Shown here in pieces: positions 1-13,800 of a DNA stretch of 64,000 nt. Both the position numbers and the translations under genes were made by a program. A model generated the notes under the pieces. It had not been told where the DNA came from. It saw nothing but the letters and a program-made list of their open reading frames with translations, and searched no databases. The DNA is from Bugulina stolonifera (lineage: Eukaryota; Bryozoa; Gymnolaemata; Cheilostomatida; Bugulidae): assembly GCA_935421135.1 (NCBI GenBank), contig OW285191.1:13829700-13893699 (forward strand), in the 5' to 3' direction. Every line of letters starts with the position of its first letter. Within the stretch, counting starts at the first letter, position 1.

Positions 1-334
1 GGATGATAATGCAAAATGGGTGATGATAAAATACTATCCCTTACTCCGTTCTTAATGATTCATGGACTGCAGGCAAATGTGCAACAAACTATCTTATTGC
101 TCAGAAACTAAGTTCTTGATCACCGTCAAAACACCATTAGCATTGGCACCACTAACAAACCACTCCGACCAGGTAATTTACAAATGATAACAGAAATATT
201 CTAAACAAGTAACTCTATATATTTAGATATTGATATACTGTATATCTACTCACACCAGATTACATACAGGTTATACAATACAACTCGTATAGTAGTATTA
301 TAGGTGTACATTGGAGGTTGATATATTCACTGAC

Positions 335-2963
335 CTCTTTCAGAATTCTGTCCAGTTCTTTCTTGCTGAAAATATCCTCTCCCAAAGACTTTCCTTGCAG
401 GTGTGGAATATGTAACGGTTTTTTCAACCAGTACTTACTGAAGAACTTACTCCTTCCAACAGGATCCAGTAAGCGTGAGAGTGCATGATTAGCTACCTCC
501 TCTGGTACTGTGTGCTTAGTACCTGCCCCACTCTCCTCCTCCTCTTCGTCATCATCATAAGCAGATGTATATAGTGGAGCAGGTGCTACGTGGTGCTCTG
601 TAGGTGGCAGATGGAGCTTAGTGGACGCACTGGCAGCAGCAGCCTCCTCCACTGTAGGCTCAACTGTTTCCATCATCTTGAAGTCACACACAGGTTAATG
701 ATGTTAATACACAAGTATTATACACTGTACACAAACTATCTAGAACTTATAGCTGTCCTGTATAAAAGCTTCGATTAAACTGAGATTGAAGTTAAATAGA
801 AGTAGCATATTTATTTTATAAAATGTGGACAGGCATCAGCCAGAAACAGCCAGTATAATATGAAAGCTGTGTGAGCTTTATATAGATTACATGTAGTTGT
901 ACACTAATCTTAACTACATAGCATAGTCTATGCTATGGGATGAACTTAGGCCTACACATTCCCAACTGGCTCATTGTTAACCTGAGTATCATACAAAAAA
1001 TTACCGAATGTCCATTCTCTGCCCTGAGAGTTGGTGGCACCCATTGCTTTACTTTTGCTTTCTTTGTGGCTGGAGTTTTCTTCTTTCTCATTTCTTTCAT
1101 TGGACCCTTTCCATTTGATCTCAGAGGTAACACACCCTCTAACGAGGCAGGTAATGTATGATCCTACAAATATATACAAACCTTACACACACACCCTACC
1201 ATAAATATATGTGTCAGTGGTGGAGGCTTTATGGGAAATATCAGTTACTCTTGTTCATAGCAGGAAAAGACCAGACCACTTGTATTATTGTAAAAGTAAA
1301 CCAATGGCCTCCTGTTTGCGTGGGCTAAGTGAGTGGATCAAAGTGAACACATGGGAAGAACATTTCACTACATTCCCCAGACACCTGATAACAGTTGTCA
1401 TATTAGGTGCATTAGACATGAAGGGGAGTACATATAGTACCAACATTCAGTGGTAGCACAGCAGTGCATGTATATTACATTACAGGTATGCATATTTAGA
1501 ATATTATACTAACAGTGACACAGGATTCATTGAAAATAGCTTTGGTTCACACAGTAAAATTACTATACGGTAGATAGCAGGACTCTAACCTCCTCTACAG
1601 TATTCTCTAGATCATGTGACTTGGGAAGTGGGGCCTGTTCCAGCTCCAGGTGATTACTGTCTCCATTTGTGACAGATTTTCTACCTTTCTTTTTACCTCT
1701 AAGTGGTTGTAGCTCCTCCATATCAGAGCTCACTGTGAGTTTGATTCTTTTATCAGACTTGGGTGCATTGTGCCAACTCAGTGGTTGCTGGGGTGAGGGG
1801 GCAACTTCTGTGACCTGTGGCTGTGGTAGAATATCATACAGTGCACATGTCACTGTGTGCCAACAAACATTATTTCACTTTTTAAGTTTGTCTGTCGGGC
1901 CGAATTTCATTTGGTTTTTTGCAGCTCAGCAGAATATAAATACGGAGAGATGTTCTTGTTACAGAAGTCATTACTATCAATTTATCCACTACTGTACTAA
2001 TTTTATCCTGTGACAAAATATACGCATTGTGCAGTAGCTTATAGTGTACTCTATCACTCACATACCATAGGACTCAATACTGAAGCTGCTAGACTTTTCT
2101 TTTTAGCCTCTTTACGTTTGTTCTTCTTCTTCTTACTTGTTAGCAGATTCCTTTCATAGTTGGTGGCTACTTTCTCCGCATTCCTATTCAACCTTTCGTC
2201 CTCATGGATCTTTTTTACCTTTTTTACCAATTCGGCAGTGACTTCCTTATCCAGTTTATGCTTGCCCTAAAGTAGATATAGAACTTGCTTACTATTAAAA
2301 ATTACCATCAGATTTATAGTAAAACAACAGTCATGAACACACCTGTAGGCTATATGCATACTTGCCAAGGAGTAGGAGCAAAAAATCTGGACTTTTTGAC
2401 TCAAAATCCCTGGACAAGCACCAGAATCCCTGGACATAGTTTGGGTGTACACTATTTGAAAAACATTTATCACTGAAAAGTATCAAATTATCAATTTTAG
2501 TGCTATTTAGTGGTTTGTAAGTTATTTTTTTCAATATAAATAACTTATTTTAGGTTGTATCTTGTGTTTTAAGAGGTTTGGTGACATTTTCACCATAGAT
2601 AAAAAATCAGGACAGCTGGAAAATTAGTAGGGACAGGTACAAAAGCCAGGGGGTGTCCTGACAAAATCTGGACACTTGGCAAGTATGGCTATATGTACAT
2701 GTACATGTAGGCTATTTGCACAGTCGGCCCTACATCCCACATCGACACTTAGTCTACATATTCAGATAAATGAACATCACAACTCTAGTTGTGAAAAGAA
2801 CAAAGATTGTCACAAAAAGTGGAACCGATAGTTTTTGGATAAGCCAAGTGAATATTTCATCTCAAGAGAAGACAACTTCAGTTTCTAACCAGACACAGGG
2901 GATAATACTTACACGTAGTGCTTGCGTGACAGCAAATGCAGATACTGCTGGACTTCTCACCAT
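335..2963 (-). CDS. Cupin/JmjC ribosomal oxygenase-like protein (RIOX/NO66 type), 5' part only
   Basis: Five in-phase exons on the minus strand: 2913-2963, 2066-2266, 1590-1820, 1005-1163 and 335-676, all with GT-AG junctions at phase 0, giving 328 residues from the ATG at 2963. Residues 18-84 are lysine-rich (KKVKKIHEDERLNRNAEKVA, then a run of lysines), which suits a nucleolar protein. Exon 5 starts with a Glu/Asp-rich linker and then reads LLDPVGRSKFFSKYWLKKPL, followed by FSKKELDRILKE. That pattern matches the segment just before the JmjC/cupin_4 fold in NO66/RIOX1 and MINA/RIOX2, which hydroxylate histidines in ribosomal proteins (Fe(II)/2-oxoglutarate enzymes; family knowledge). The catalytic HxD region would lie beyond base 1, so activity cannot be judged. 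I found no convincing next exon in 1-334. Confidence 0.6.
2357..2687. mobile_element. 331-bp MITE with 13-bp terminal inverted repeats
   Basis: The left end reads CATACTTGCCAAG and the right end is its reverse complement, CTTGGCAAGTATG. Both sides are flanked by the same 8-bp direct repeat GCTATATG (2349-2356 and 2688-2695). An 8-bp duplication fits hAT- or P-type elements (family knowledge); the CATAC terminus is not the usual CAG start of hAT ends. No coding potential. It lies in intron 1 of the oxygenase-like gene. Confidence 0.8.
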
Positions 2964-3783
2964 TTTGATTTCTAAAAAAGCAACATTTCATTTGTGATGT
3001 GAACACTACAAGCGACGACACTATAGGGCCTACTTACAATAACTTACATAATGGTATAGATATAGGTTATATAATTATTATTATTAATTATATCCATTAG
3101 ATTATTCAGCTTTTAGATAATACAATCTAGTTCTAATCTAATATTTGTATTATTAGGCACTAGGCCTCTAAAATGAAAATAATTATAGCCATCATGATGA
3201 ATAATAATTAATGATTATCATATCATTATGATTATGATGATAATCTCATGATTGCATTTACACATTCCCATTGACGTTCACATTCGGAGTTCTCGATTCC
3301 CATTAACGTTATGTGATGTACACTATGTTATATTGCACATTGAATAAGGTTATATAGGGCCTATAATAGTATTATTCATCATTATAACATAATTAGGCCT
3401 ACTGTTCTGTATACAAATCAAGAAGTCATGTACATTATGATTATGATTATTATAATAATTATTTATAATAAAGTGTGTATTCTGTATATTTTATTCAAGT
3501 TATCACTACGCGAATCAGCAAGCTTCATCATAGTTATTAGTATAATATACAGCCTTATTTCAATACTTGCAATATATCAAAATTCAAAATATTAACAAAC
3601 TTCGGGAAAAAAGTAAAATAAATTAAAATTGTAGCAAACCAAAAAATTACTGCACATGGCATTCATGACCCGTGGTGTAGAGTTAGCAGACAAATCTAAT
3701 GAAAGCGGGCGCATTAAGAGTCCCACCAACATCATTACTTATCCTCTCTAGAACCGCGCTATATCCAAAAAACTTACATTTGT

Positions 3784-3821
3784 AAGTTGTCTTCTCCCAA
3801 TTTACTAAGAGAGGACAACTT
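3784..3821. repeat. Dispersed micro-palindrome, copy 1
   Basis: Arms AAGTTGTC-TTCTC and GAGAGGACAACTT form an imperfect hairpin. Related copies lie at 9316-9365, 17998-18038, 48516-48562 and 56772-56816. Confidence 0.6.
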
Positions 3822-4751
3822 TAAGTTAGTATGCAGGGTATTCATATTTTCAGTGAACTCAACATAGCACTTATTGTATTTTACTATTCAGTAATAGTTA
3901 CATCGCGAACACCGCGAACACCTTTAGAAACAATCATGGGGCTACGCAAAAGTTAGTTTGGTGCCTAAAATATACTACAACAGTTTTATGGACAAGACTC
4001 CTGGATTACTTTGCATCAGTATGGCTGGATCATGGACCTATACTTATACCAGATACCTGGCTGTTTCTAATTATAACTATGTGCATTGCTTAACACCATT
4101 AGCACTGTTTACATAACAATCTTAGCCTATAAATGCTTGTTAGTTTATAGAAATTACCTTGAACTTTCAAGAGGTATATACATTCGGTAAAAATAATGTA
4201 ATACTGGCTGTGGCTTATTTTATTCCAACAAATAATTTATATGTTCCCGACTAAAACATTTAAAAAAAATACTAAAATTCTATACAAATAATGTAAATGT
4301 ACAACAATTTATACAAAACTTATATACACGTATCATACACATTCAAACAAAACCGTTCACATTAAACGCCTGAAAAGGTAATGTAAACTTATGCCTAGTT
4401 GAATGAAATGCATATAGGATTTACATTATGTGATAGTAGTCAAAATTTATAACATGCGCACACATGATTGGATTTCATAAAAAATGACCCGCTTTAGAGT
4501 CCATACTACAAATCTATTGTACATGAGTATACAAATAATAGAATAACCACTTTGATAACCTATACTAATAAGAAAACATCATATGAGAATAGCTTACCTA
4601 AGAGCTTGCTATTAGTACAATTTGTAGCAAAACAGGGACTCTTGTCTAAAATAATATTTTTGTTATAATACCCACCTACAGTACTTGCACATGGCTACTG
4701 CATATACATGTGCTTCTAATAGAACTAGTGGTAACTGTCGGTAACTGTCTC

Positions 4752-4820
4752 ACATAATGTACTTACATAATGTACTTACATAATGTACTTACATAATGTA
4801 CTTACATAATGTACTTACAT
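4752..4820. repeat. 13-bp tandem repeat downstream of POMT2
   Basis: About five head-to-tail copies of ACATAATGTACTT. No coding frame. Confidence 0.8.
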
Positions 4821-4882
4821 GATATAATGTAAGTGAAGAATTGAGGGATAACAAGTCTTCTAATAACTGATAACAAAAAATC

Positions 4883-4888
4883 TTTATT
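4883..4888 (-). promoter_or_regulatory. POMT2 poly(A) signal overlapping the stop codon
   Basis: The minus strand reads TTC TAA TAA AGA after the last codon, so AATAAA begins inside the TAA stop (4887-4889). If used, the 3' UTR would be only a few tens of bases. Further AATAAA-like sites downstream cannot be excluded. Confidence 0.5.
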
Positions 4889-7800
4889 AGAAATCCCAGA
4901 ATTCGAGTAGTTTGTACCTCAGCATAGGGTTAGTGTCTTCACTACTATCGTACCCGTACACTATTGGTGAGAGAGCATAGAAACTAAAACAGAAAATAAG
5001 AACAGCTCTGAGAGAGTAGTATTCAGCCGTTACCTATTTTCTACTGAATATATGAATTCTCCTTAAAAAGTTTACTCGAACTAATGACAAATAAGCTGCT
5101 AGTTCAGTCGGAAAAAATTACAATAAGAACACTTCACAACTAAAGGTTTATGCGATAATACATGTTGTATAGACATACCTTGCAGCAGATAATAAGCAGA
5201 TTGCAGTGACTGTAAGGTACTTCGTAGCAGAACTGATACTAGATGGAAGCTGATTGGTTATCCGACACAACATGTGATCTAGGGACATGCCTACAATAGC
5301 ACATGTACATATACATCTATCCACATTACACTGCCACGATTGGAGAATAGCAAGCAGAGAACTTGGCAAATAAAAGAATTAGTATAAAAATTATAGCCAT
5401 TAGATTACTCTGCATCATACATGCAGCACTTTCAGCCATTGATTGCTAATACTATTAGCTACTTGACCTTGACTTGAAGGCTAAAACACACAACAGGAAT
5501 GTACAAACTCTTCGATAGCAAATTACTCCGAATTCATTATAATTATAGACCGACTGCATGACTTGACCTTTACTGAAATAGCTATCTTTATGAACTAGTA
5601 CATAGTCTGAGGAAACTCGCCACCACAGACTTCAGTCAATAAATATGTCTGAAGTCATTTTAGACACCAGGTCATATTGAGATGTGACATGCACATGACA
5701 TGTATATGCATTATATTATAGTCACTAACCGGTAAACATGGCGCTGAACACGTAGGCAGGCAGGTAGTGGTGAGGGTAGAGTACTCTAGTCATAGGCCAG
5801 AATGGAAGGTAGTGCAGCATCCAGGCTAGGGCTAGCCAGCCCATCTTTCTGTATGTAGCAAATGGATCTGGGGCTAGAGCTGTCTCTGTAATAACAGATT
5901 GATAGAGTGAGTTGAGTATAACTGTTTTCCTGCAAAAAAACCCAGGTGTGCCGATGAGCTAGGGATGGTTTTCTCCGACCAAGCAAAACTCCAGGTCAAT
6001 AGCGCTTTGGGCCTAGGCTGGAAGGCCATCATTGAATTTTCATTTGCGACCTAGGTCGGTCCTAGAGGTTGGGAAAACACTAATAGTTCCAGTGTAACTT
6101 TGAACAATGTAAGTGGACAATCAAGATATGTTATTAACATGCAACAGAAGATATATATGATGTGCATATCTAGATGATAGATTGATGATAAGGAAAGCTG
6201 CTATGTGTAGGTTAATATAATACAATACAATACAATACAATACAATACAATACAATACAATACAATACAATACAATACAATACAATACAATACAATACAA
6301 TACAATACAATACAATACAATACAATACAATACAATATAATATAATATAATATAATAGATGAACTTTATTGAGAGACAGATAATTCACCTATTATAAATG
6401 AATAGCTGCTCTAATGTACTACACATAGCGAACTATATGTTACCTTGTGTGGTGTAAGCTTTAGCCCGCTGGTACTTGACTGCATCAGAGATAAAGAGCG
6501 CACAAGTCGGGACGAGCAGAAGGAGTATCAACCAATGAGTAAAAGGGTTTCCTAACATCAGTATATGTGGTTCAGTACTGAACAGCTGACCCTGTGTAAG
6601 AAGACATTAATATGATTCCAACGTAGTATAAACATATATATTTATTATAATTGAGAGGCTGACAGAGGAAATGAAACGGGCAACTCCGAATCTGTAAAAA
6701 TAATTGTGATGAATTAAAATCGCCTATAGAAAACCCAACATTTACGTTAGCTGCTCAGGTAGGCGTGACATACACTGTAGATCATAGTCTGCACCTCAAA
6801 CTATTAAATGATAACTCAAACATTATACTGACCCGATAAGCTAAAGGCCACATCCACGGTCTAGATCTGAACTCATCAGGTTTAGGTTTAAGGTTACGAT
6901 TGTTAGAGAACATGACAAGATGAGTTTCTATAAGCTTAGAGATGAAGCCTGGTCTACTGTGTATCCAGTCCAGTCTAATACCTGTAACATACACCAGCAA
7001 GGAGATGATGCATTATATACTTAAATATATTTATGTGACATATTTATATAACTGATAGTGAATGTCCATACACTAACCTGGTATTCTATTGTCGGTAAGC
7101 TCCTCTATATTCCATAGTGAGGCTGAGTGCGACGATACATCGGGGTTACACGTCAATTCCTTTTGCTCTAATGCCCTGTAAGAAAGTTAGATGGAGCACA
7201 GTTAAACTTCAGTTTGACTTAATTACACTTTAATGTGACCTATTTATACTAACAGTCTGCACTACATTTATTAGAGACTTCAAAGTATACTCTTATTACT
7301 TGATAAGTTAGTATAGACTATATTATTATCTAGAATACCCATAGCAACCATACCTCAAACCAGGTGTGAAGTAAGAATGAACATTATATACATGTAGATG
7401 AGTTGCACAAGAGCTGTGGGTTCAACAAGCTCAAGTAAAATATATCCACATGCATCCATTACATGACTAACATTATGTAATATCCAACTATTAAAAGGCC
7501 ATGATACTATTCTTACCACTTGGGGAGTTGTTTTCCCTTACATTCCACAGAGCATTCCTCATTGACATGTACCAGTTGAAAGACAGTAAATATCGGAGAT
7601 ATTCTACCCTGATCCTGATGTCCATGTATTACCTTTAATTGGAATATGGTGTTCTCATCTCCATCGCTACCCTACAATATAGTTCATTACGATGAGAACA
7701 CTCTGACGATGGAATACAATGGAAAATATTATGTGATACTGTACTCCACTCCACTGCTCTATAAACGCATCATAAAGTATCTTACCATAACTGCACCAAT

Positions 7801-10800
7801 TTGTCCATGAGTGGGAGTTAAGGGGGCGGGTTGATCATGACTATACAAATATTTCTCCGTCCTGTAAAGAAATCGTAATTAACAGGGCATGTAATTACAA
7901 AGGTGTATCACTGTGCAGGTTACATTAGAAAATATTTTATTCACAATATTATACAATATTTCAGTTATGGCAAGCTTACGTTTTATGTTCTAGCTTCACC
8001 ATATCTCCATCGATTATATAGATGATCTTATTTGGGTTGAGAGAAGAGATAGGTCTTATTATCCAGTGATTATTACTGTCCTTGTGACTGTAAGAGGTAA
8101 CCTGCAGCAAGTAAATTCTCTCTATATGCATCTGTTGCAGATAACACATGGATGCACTGCACATTTCAAAGTTATAGAATCTAATTTGACATGCATGAAA
8201 CTTTACTGTGAAGATATCCATTATTCAATCATATATTCTGTTCAACTTGGGTTAGTTCAACACAAATGTTACGAGTATTTGCAAACAACTATAAACAATA
8301 TGGATTTCTATTTGCAGAGCTATGACATATACCTGCTGTATCGGTGGACCAACTTCCTTAGGGTAATGCTGCAAGTGGGAGTGAAGGAATCCCCCGTTTG
8401 TTTTGTAGTTCTTCAACGTAACTTGGGAATTGTAGGCTACATCTACAACAGTCAAGGTCAAGGTCATTCAATATTCTGTATTTGGGGTAAAAATTGACAG
8501 GCACTTATTTAGTATCCACTGCACAATGTTCAAAGTTTGAATTAATTTATCTACTTCGCATAGATATGGTGTATATATACATGTATGTACTATAGATATA
8601 TTTTAACTACAGGTGATTGGATTTATACATAGATGTACAATAATAAATATATTAACATTCGTGCATCTACTTATATATACATAGTGCCACATAATGCCAA
8701 CATGAGAAGACAACTATTAGAGAATTATTTGAACTTTTGTAGATATCAGAACAATAATGATTGTGATATCATTATCATTATTTCATCATGAAATAATGAT
8801 ATTGTTGTCAATGACTCTATGCTCAACAATGCAATTTATGATTGAAATTAGCAAAAAGAGGTGAAATAAAAATGGCTGCTATCAGTGAGACACATAGAAA
8901 GGTTGGTAATAAACATAGCCTTACTTCCTACCGCATAAATTGATAGTGATTAAATATGACACAACCTAATTGTAATTTATCATGTACTGTAAACATTGAA
9001 TAGCAGAATAGTACATATTATGATGTACTAAATTCTATATCTTTAGCACAGAGAAATGAATAAAAAGATAAACAGTGTTCTGAGCTGGGTGTATGGCATC
9101 AGTATCCAAGAGCCCGACGAAGAAATGAGAAGTGGAGAGGTTAGTATGATGCTGTGTTCCTTAATTAAATGTAAATTTGGGATAAATAGCTAGAGTGGAG
9201 AGAAGCGACTTTGCTAAATACTTATATTATCATAATTATTAATATCTATCATTCTTACTACTGGTACAATGTAATGCTGCCTTGCACAAAGTCACGTAAT
9301 ATTGATCAGAACAAGAAATTGTCCTCTCTCTCAATGAGATGCAATCAATTTAGAGAGGACAACTTCTTATTATAAGCATTACTTTATGTAATAACAGTCA
9401 ACATTACCAGATTGATCAACTCATGCATGCTATTGTAAGGCTATACGTCTATGACAGTCGTCTGTGTTGACATCGGGAGCATCGGAATGGAAAGCAACTC
9501 TACCGAATGCTGCTAGTGACTAGGGAGCAGACTAGGGAATTGGACGGTGGCTTTGATGCTCTGGCACTTTTATGAGGGAACTCAAGGTGAGCACACGCGC
9601 TTCTTATATATTATATTATTAACTATCGGCCACTACCACATGGCGCAGTTGACTTAGAACCTATGAGAGGTGAAAACTAAACAGCAAATTACATTATAAT
9701 TATTAGCAAATCAATAAAATTTGATTTATTACGTAAGTAGTAGAGTAGGAGTAGTAGAGTAGGAGTAGTAGAGTAGGAGTAGTAGAGTAGGAGTAGTAGA
9801 GTAGGAGTAGTAGAGTAGGAGTAGTGGAGTAGGAGTAGTAGAGTAGAGTAGGAGTAGTAGAGTAGGAGTAGTAGAGTAGGAGTAGTAGAGTAGGAGTAGT
9901 AGAGTAGGAGTAGTAGAGTAGGAGTAGTAGAGTAGGAGTAGTAGAGTAGGAATAGTAGAGTAGGAATAGTAGAGTAGGAGTAGAGTAGAAGTAGAGTAGG
10001 AGTAGAGTAGAAGTAGAGTAGGAGTAGAGTAGGAGAAGAGTCGAGTAGAGTAGCAGGTGTGAGCTGAGGGGAGTTGAATAGTTGAGTATAGGTGGTAGTA
10101 GTAAGTGAAAAGAAAATACATTTATTCTTTTCTGTATTGAGAAAATTTCTATGAAATAATTTATCTGAATTAACTATCTAAGAAATTTACTAAATTGAGA
10201 ATTTTTTTTTTTTTTTCATATTTTTCCGGATTACCATAGCCAGGTTGTCAAGATGCCTGATAATGGAATGAATTTCCCAACCCTCAGAATTGACCCCAGG
10301 GATGTTAGTGGTTCTTGGAAGATTTTTATAGACAGGTTTACTGTGGCAGTGCGCTTTTCTGTAAAAAACAAGGGAACTAGAAAGGAAGGCGAGGGCGCTC
10401 AAGAACGTCAAGTCCCGATTTTTGACGATGAAATGAAATTATGTGCATTATTAAATAGTATAAGTAGTGAAGGTTTTCAAGTATTACAGGCCCAAGGAAT
10501 TGACATCAATAGTACCGAATTAACATACGACCAAGCATTACAAGCATTGAAAAACACATATGAGCGCGAAGAGTCCCTGAATGTGAGGTTGTCAAACCTT
10601 TGCAGCGCGCGCCAGCAAACTGGGGAGGATTCCAGGGATTACCTAAAGCTGAGTCCAGACTACAACGATTTTCAAATGAAAATCGTTCGTGTAAAAACGT
10701 GCTGGAAATTTGGCCCGATGGGCTGTTCACACTAGGCCGATTTTTAAATTCCAATCATGGGTTTTCCAAAACTCTTTAATCGCGGAGGAAGGAAATTTAT

Positions 10801-13800
10801 AAACACGGAAAAATAAACAAGATGGCGGCTAACACCGAACAGGAGGACTGTTTATTTACAATTAATTTTAATTCTTTATTTGATAACACTAATCAAGAGG
10901 ATAGTGCTCAACTGGCTGCATCAGTGTTAACAATAGGAAGTCATTATTTGAACAAATCTAAACTATCAAGAAAACGCCGCAGTAGCACACGCTCTTGCTG
11001 GGTATCAGATTTTGTTGGCAGAAGAGAGAATTATGGTGCTTTTAATTCAATTATGGCAGAATTGGAAGTGAGTGATGCGAAACGATGGCAAAACTATTTA
11101 CGGATGGACAGTCATCTCTACAACTCGCTATTACAGTCCATTACACATGCCATCACTAAAAAAGATACTACGTGGAGAAAGGCTGTGCCACCAAGTGAGC
11201 GGTTGGCTGTTACTTTGAGATATTTGGCAACAGGCGAAAGCTATACCAGCTTACACTACCAATTTAGGATTGGTAAAAGCACAATAGCTGAAATTATCCC
11301 TGAAGTGTGCGCTGCAATTTTTGGCTGCCTTAAAGAGACATATTTAAAAACACCAAGTACAGAAGCAGAATGGAAAAGAATTAGTTTCCATTTCAATGAA
11401 AGGTGGAACTTTCCTCATTGTATTGGAGCACTAGATGGAAAGCATATTGTTTTGAGGAAGCCTCACCACGCTGGTTCAGCCTACCATAATTACAAAGGAT
11501 GTGAATCCATTGTGCTAATGGCTCTTGCAGATGCAACATACAAGTAAGTTTATTATACTATTATTAAATATTTCATTAACTTCAAAATTTCTTGTATGTA
11601 CATTTTAAACGTAATTGGTTTTTTATAATTTAATTTATAACAATATTTTTAATAATTTATTGTAGATTTCTATATGTGTATGTTGGAGCCAATGGCCGAG
11701 TATCTGATGGTGGTGTTTTCAAGCAAACAAAATTGTATGCTGCTCTAGAATCTGCTGGCGGACAACAGCTTGGAGTGCCATGTCGAGAAGCCTTGCCTGG
11801 TACATGTCAAGAAGCTCCATACGTCATAGTTGCTGACGATGCCTTCGCTCTTTCTACATATCTAATGAAACCATTTCCAAGGTACTAAACTCATGTAATT
11901 GAAAATAATATTCTAACTTCTGTCAATTTCTTCCATCAATTATTATGCTCATGACTACTCTTATATTTTCTGTAATTAATAGAATTCTTGGTCCATGTTT
12001 TTCTCTAGACGGACACTAACTGAGGAAACTCACAAAATATTCAATTATCGCCTCTCAAGAGCTAGACGAGTAGTAGAGAATGCTTTTGGAATCCTGGCTT
12101 CTGTATTTCGAGTAAGATAGTAGCATACTAGTAGTCTAGTAATCACTGTCCATGTAGTCATACTACTAATCACTGTCCATGTAGTCATACTACTAATCAC
12201 TGTCCATGTAGTCATACTACTAATCACTGTCCATGTAGTCATACTACTAATCACTGTTCATGTAGTCATACTACTAATCACTGTCCATGTAGTCATACTA
12301 CTAATCACTGTCCATGTAGTCATACTACTAATCACTGTCCATGTAATCATACTACTAATCACTGTCCATGTAGTCATACTACTAATCACTGTCCATGTAG
12401 TCATACTACTAATCACTGTTCATGTAGTCATACTACTAATCACTGTCCATGTAGTCATACTACTAATCACTGTCCATGTAGTCATACTACTAATCACTGT
12501 CCATGTAATCATACTACTAATCACTGTCCATGTAGTCATACTACTAATCACTGTCCATGTAGTCATACTACTAATCACTGTTCATGTAGTCATACTACTA
12601 ATCACTGTCCATGTAGTCATACTACTAATCACTGTCCATGTAGCAATCACAGTCTATGGATTGTTTCTAGGTATTTGAAAAGCCTATTCCCTTGGAACCT
12701 GAGAAGGCAGAATCTGTAACACTTGCAGCTTGTGTGTTGCACAATTATCTCAGACACCATAAAGCAGCTGATACAGGAGAGCTTGACAATGAACCGTGGA
12801 GAGCAATAGATGCCGGTGGTTTAGGTGAGATTAGCTGCAGGCGAGGAGGCACAAACTACTCTCAAGCAGCTGCCAATACTAGAGAAATATTTTGTAACTA
12901 CTTTAATGGACCTGGAGCTGTAGACTGGCAACACCAGATGATCTGAGCAATCTTAAACTTCAGCTTAATTCTGTGTTATATATTTCAAATTTGATTCTTT
13001 ATTGCACTAATTGAAAATAAATATAAAATCAACGAAAACAATGAGTTGTTCAACAGTACAAAAATAACAAATGCATTATTAACAAGTTTAAAAATTATAG
13101 ATTCTGGTAATTAGAATAGGAGTCGTATCCATGCCATGCCATTTGAGGTGCACTGCTTGGCCTGGCACATACCTGCTCTTCTGGGAAAATCTTGCGGAAC
13201 ACCATGTTCTGGATGTCTAACATGAGCATTCTTCTTGTTTTTGAGTCTGTAATTGAGTTTAAGTCTGATCCAAGAGTCATCAAAAACCTTTGTATATCTA
13301 AAGGGAGACTTGGTTTTTTATCTTCTTTCATACTCTCTAAGTGTTGGGTAGCACTCTTCATGTATTTTACTACCTCTATATGATTATCTTCTTCATCTTT
13401 AATAAGTCGTTTTCTTCTGGTTTTCTTATCTTTTCTTTCAGTATCATCACCTGAAAATATAATAAAGACACAATGAACTCGAACTATAATATTATGATTA
13501 ATATTGAGATGGCTTGAAAATATTTATTGCGTGTGACTATTCTAGTATAATATAATAAACTTACCACTTTGTTTTTCATCTGTTGATGATTGAGGGGATA
13601 GCGTGTCAGTCCCTTCTCTGACTACAAGAGTTGGTATTAAAAATGATAGCTCATTATAGTACTCCCATGTTGGCACGTAGATATCACTAGTGCCACTCCC
13701 TGACTTTTCGGATTTCTTCACTTCATTCCATTCCTGCCAACATAAAAAATAATAATAAAGTAAGTTTATTTATTTTAATTAATAAATTAGTAGTAATGAC

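Larger units (their letters stand above)
2964..4882. other. Intergenic, AT-rich, between the oxygenase-like gene and the POMT2 3' end
   Basis: No ORF or exon-like segment found. It should contain the promoter of the minus-strand oxygenase-like gene, but no recognisable core element stands out. It holds one copy of the dispersed palindrome family (3784-3821) and a short 13-bp tandem repeat around 4752-4820 (unit ACATAATGTACTT) just downstream of the POMT2 poly(A) signal. Confidence 0.6.

Noticed and set aside
61..180. Possible coding segment on either strand near the left edge
   Set aside because: Short open stretches exist on both strands but neither matches the next expected segment of the oxygenase-like protein nor has clear splice sites.
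6121..6330. Minus-strand YCIVL repeat frame
   Set aside because: AATAC microsatellite inside a POMT2 intron.
9729..10121. 130-aa minus-strand frame of Tyr/Ser/Thr/Leu repeats
   Set aside because: Direct translation of the 14-bp minisatellite in the retroelement leader; period-driven, no other support.
12045..12254. Minus-strand TTWTVISSM repeat frame
   Set aside because: Shadow of the 27-bp minisatellite.
12121..12650. Regularly spaced repeats resembling a CRISPR array
   Set aside because: Units are contiguous with no unique spacers, in a eukaryotic transposon intron. The same applies to the other arrays.
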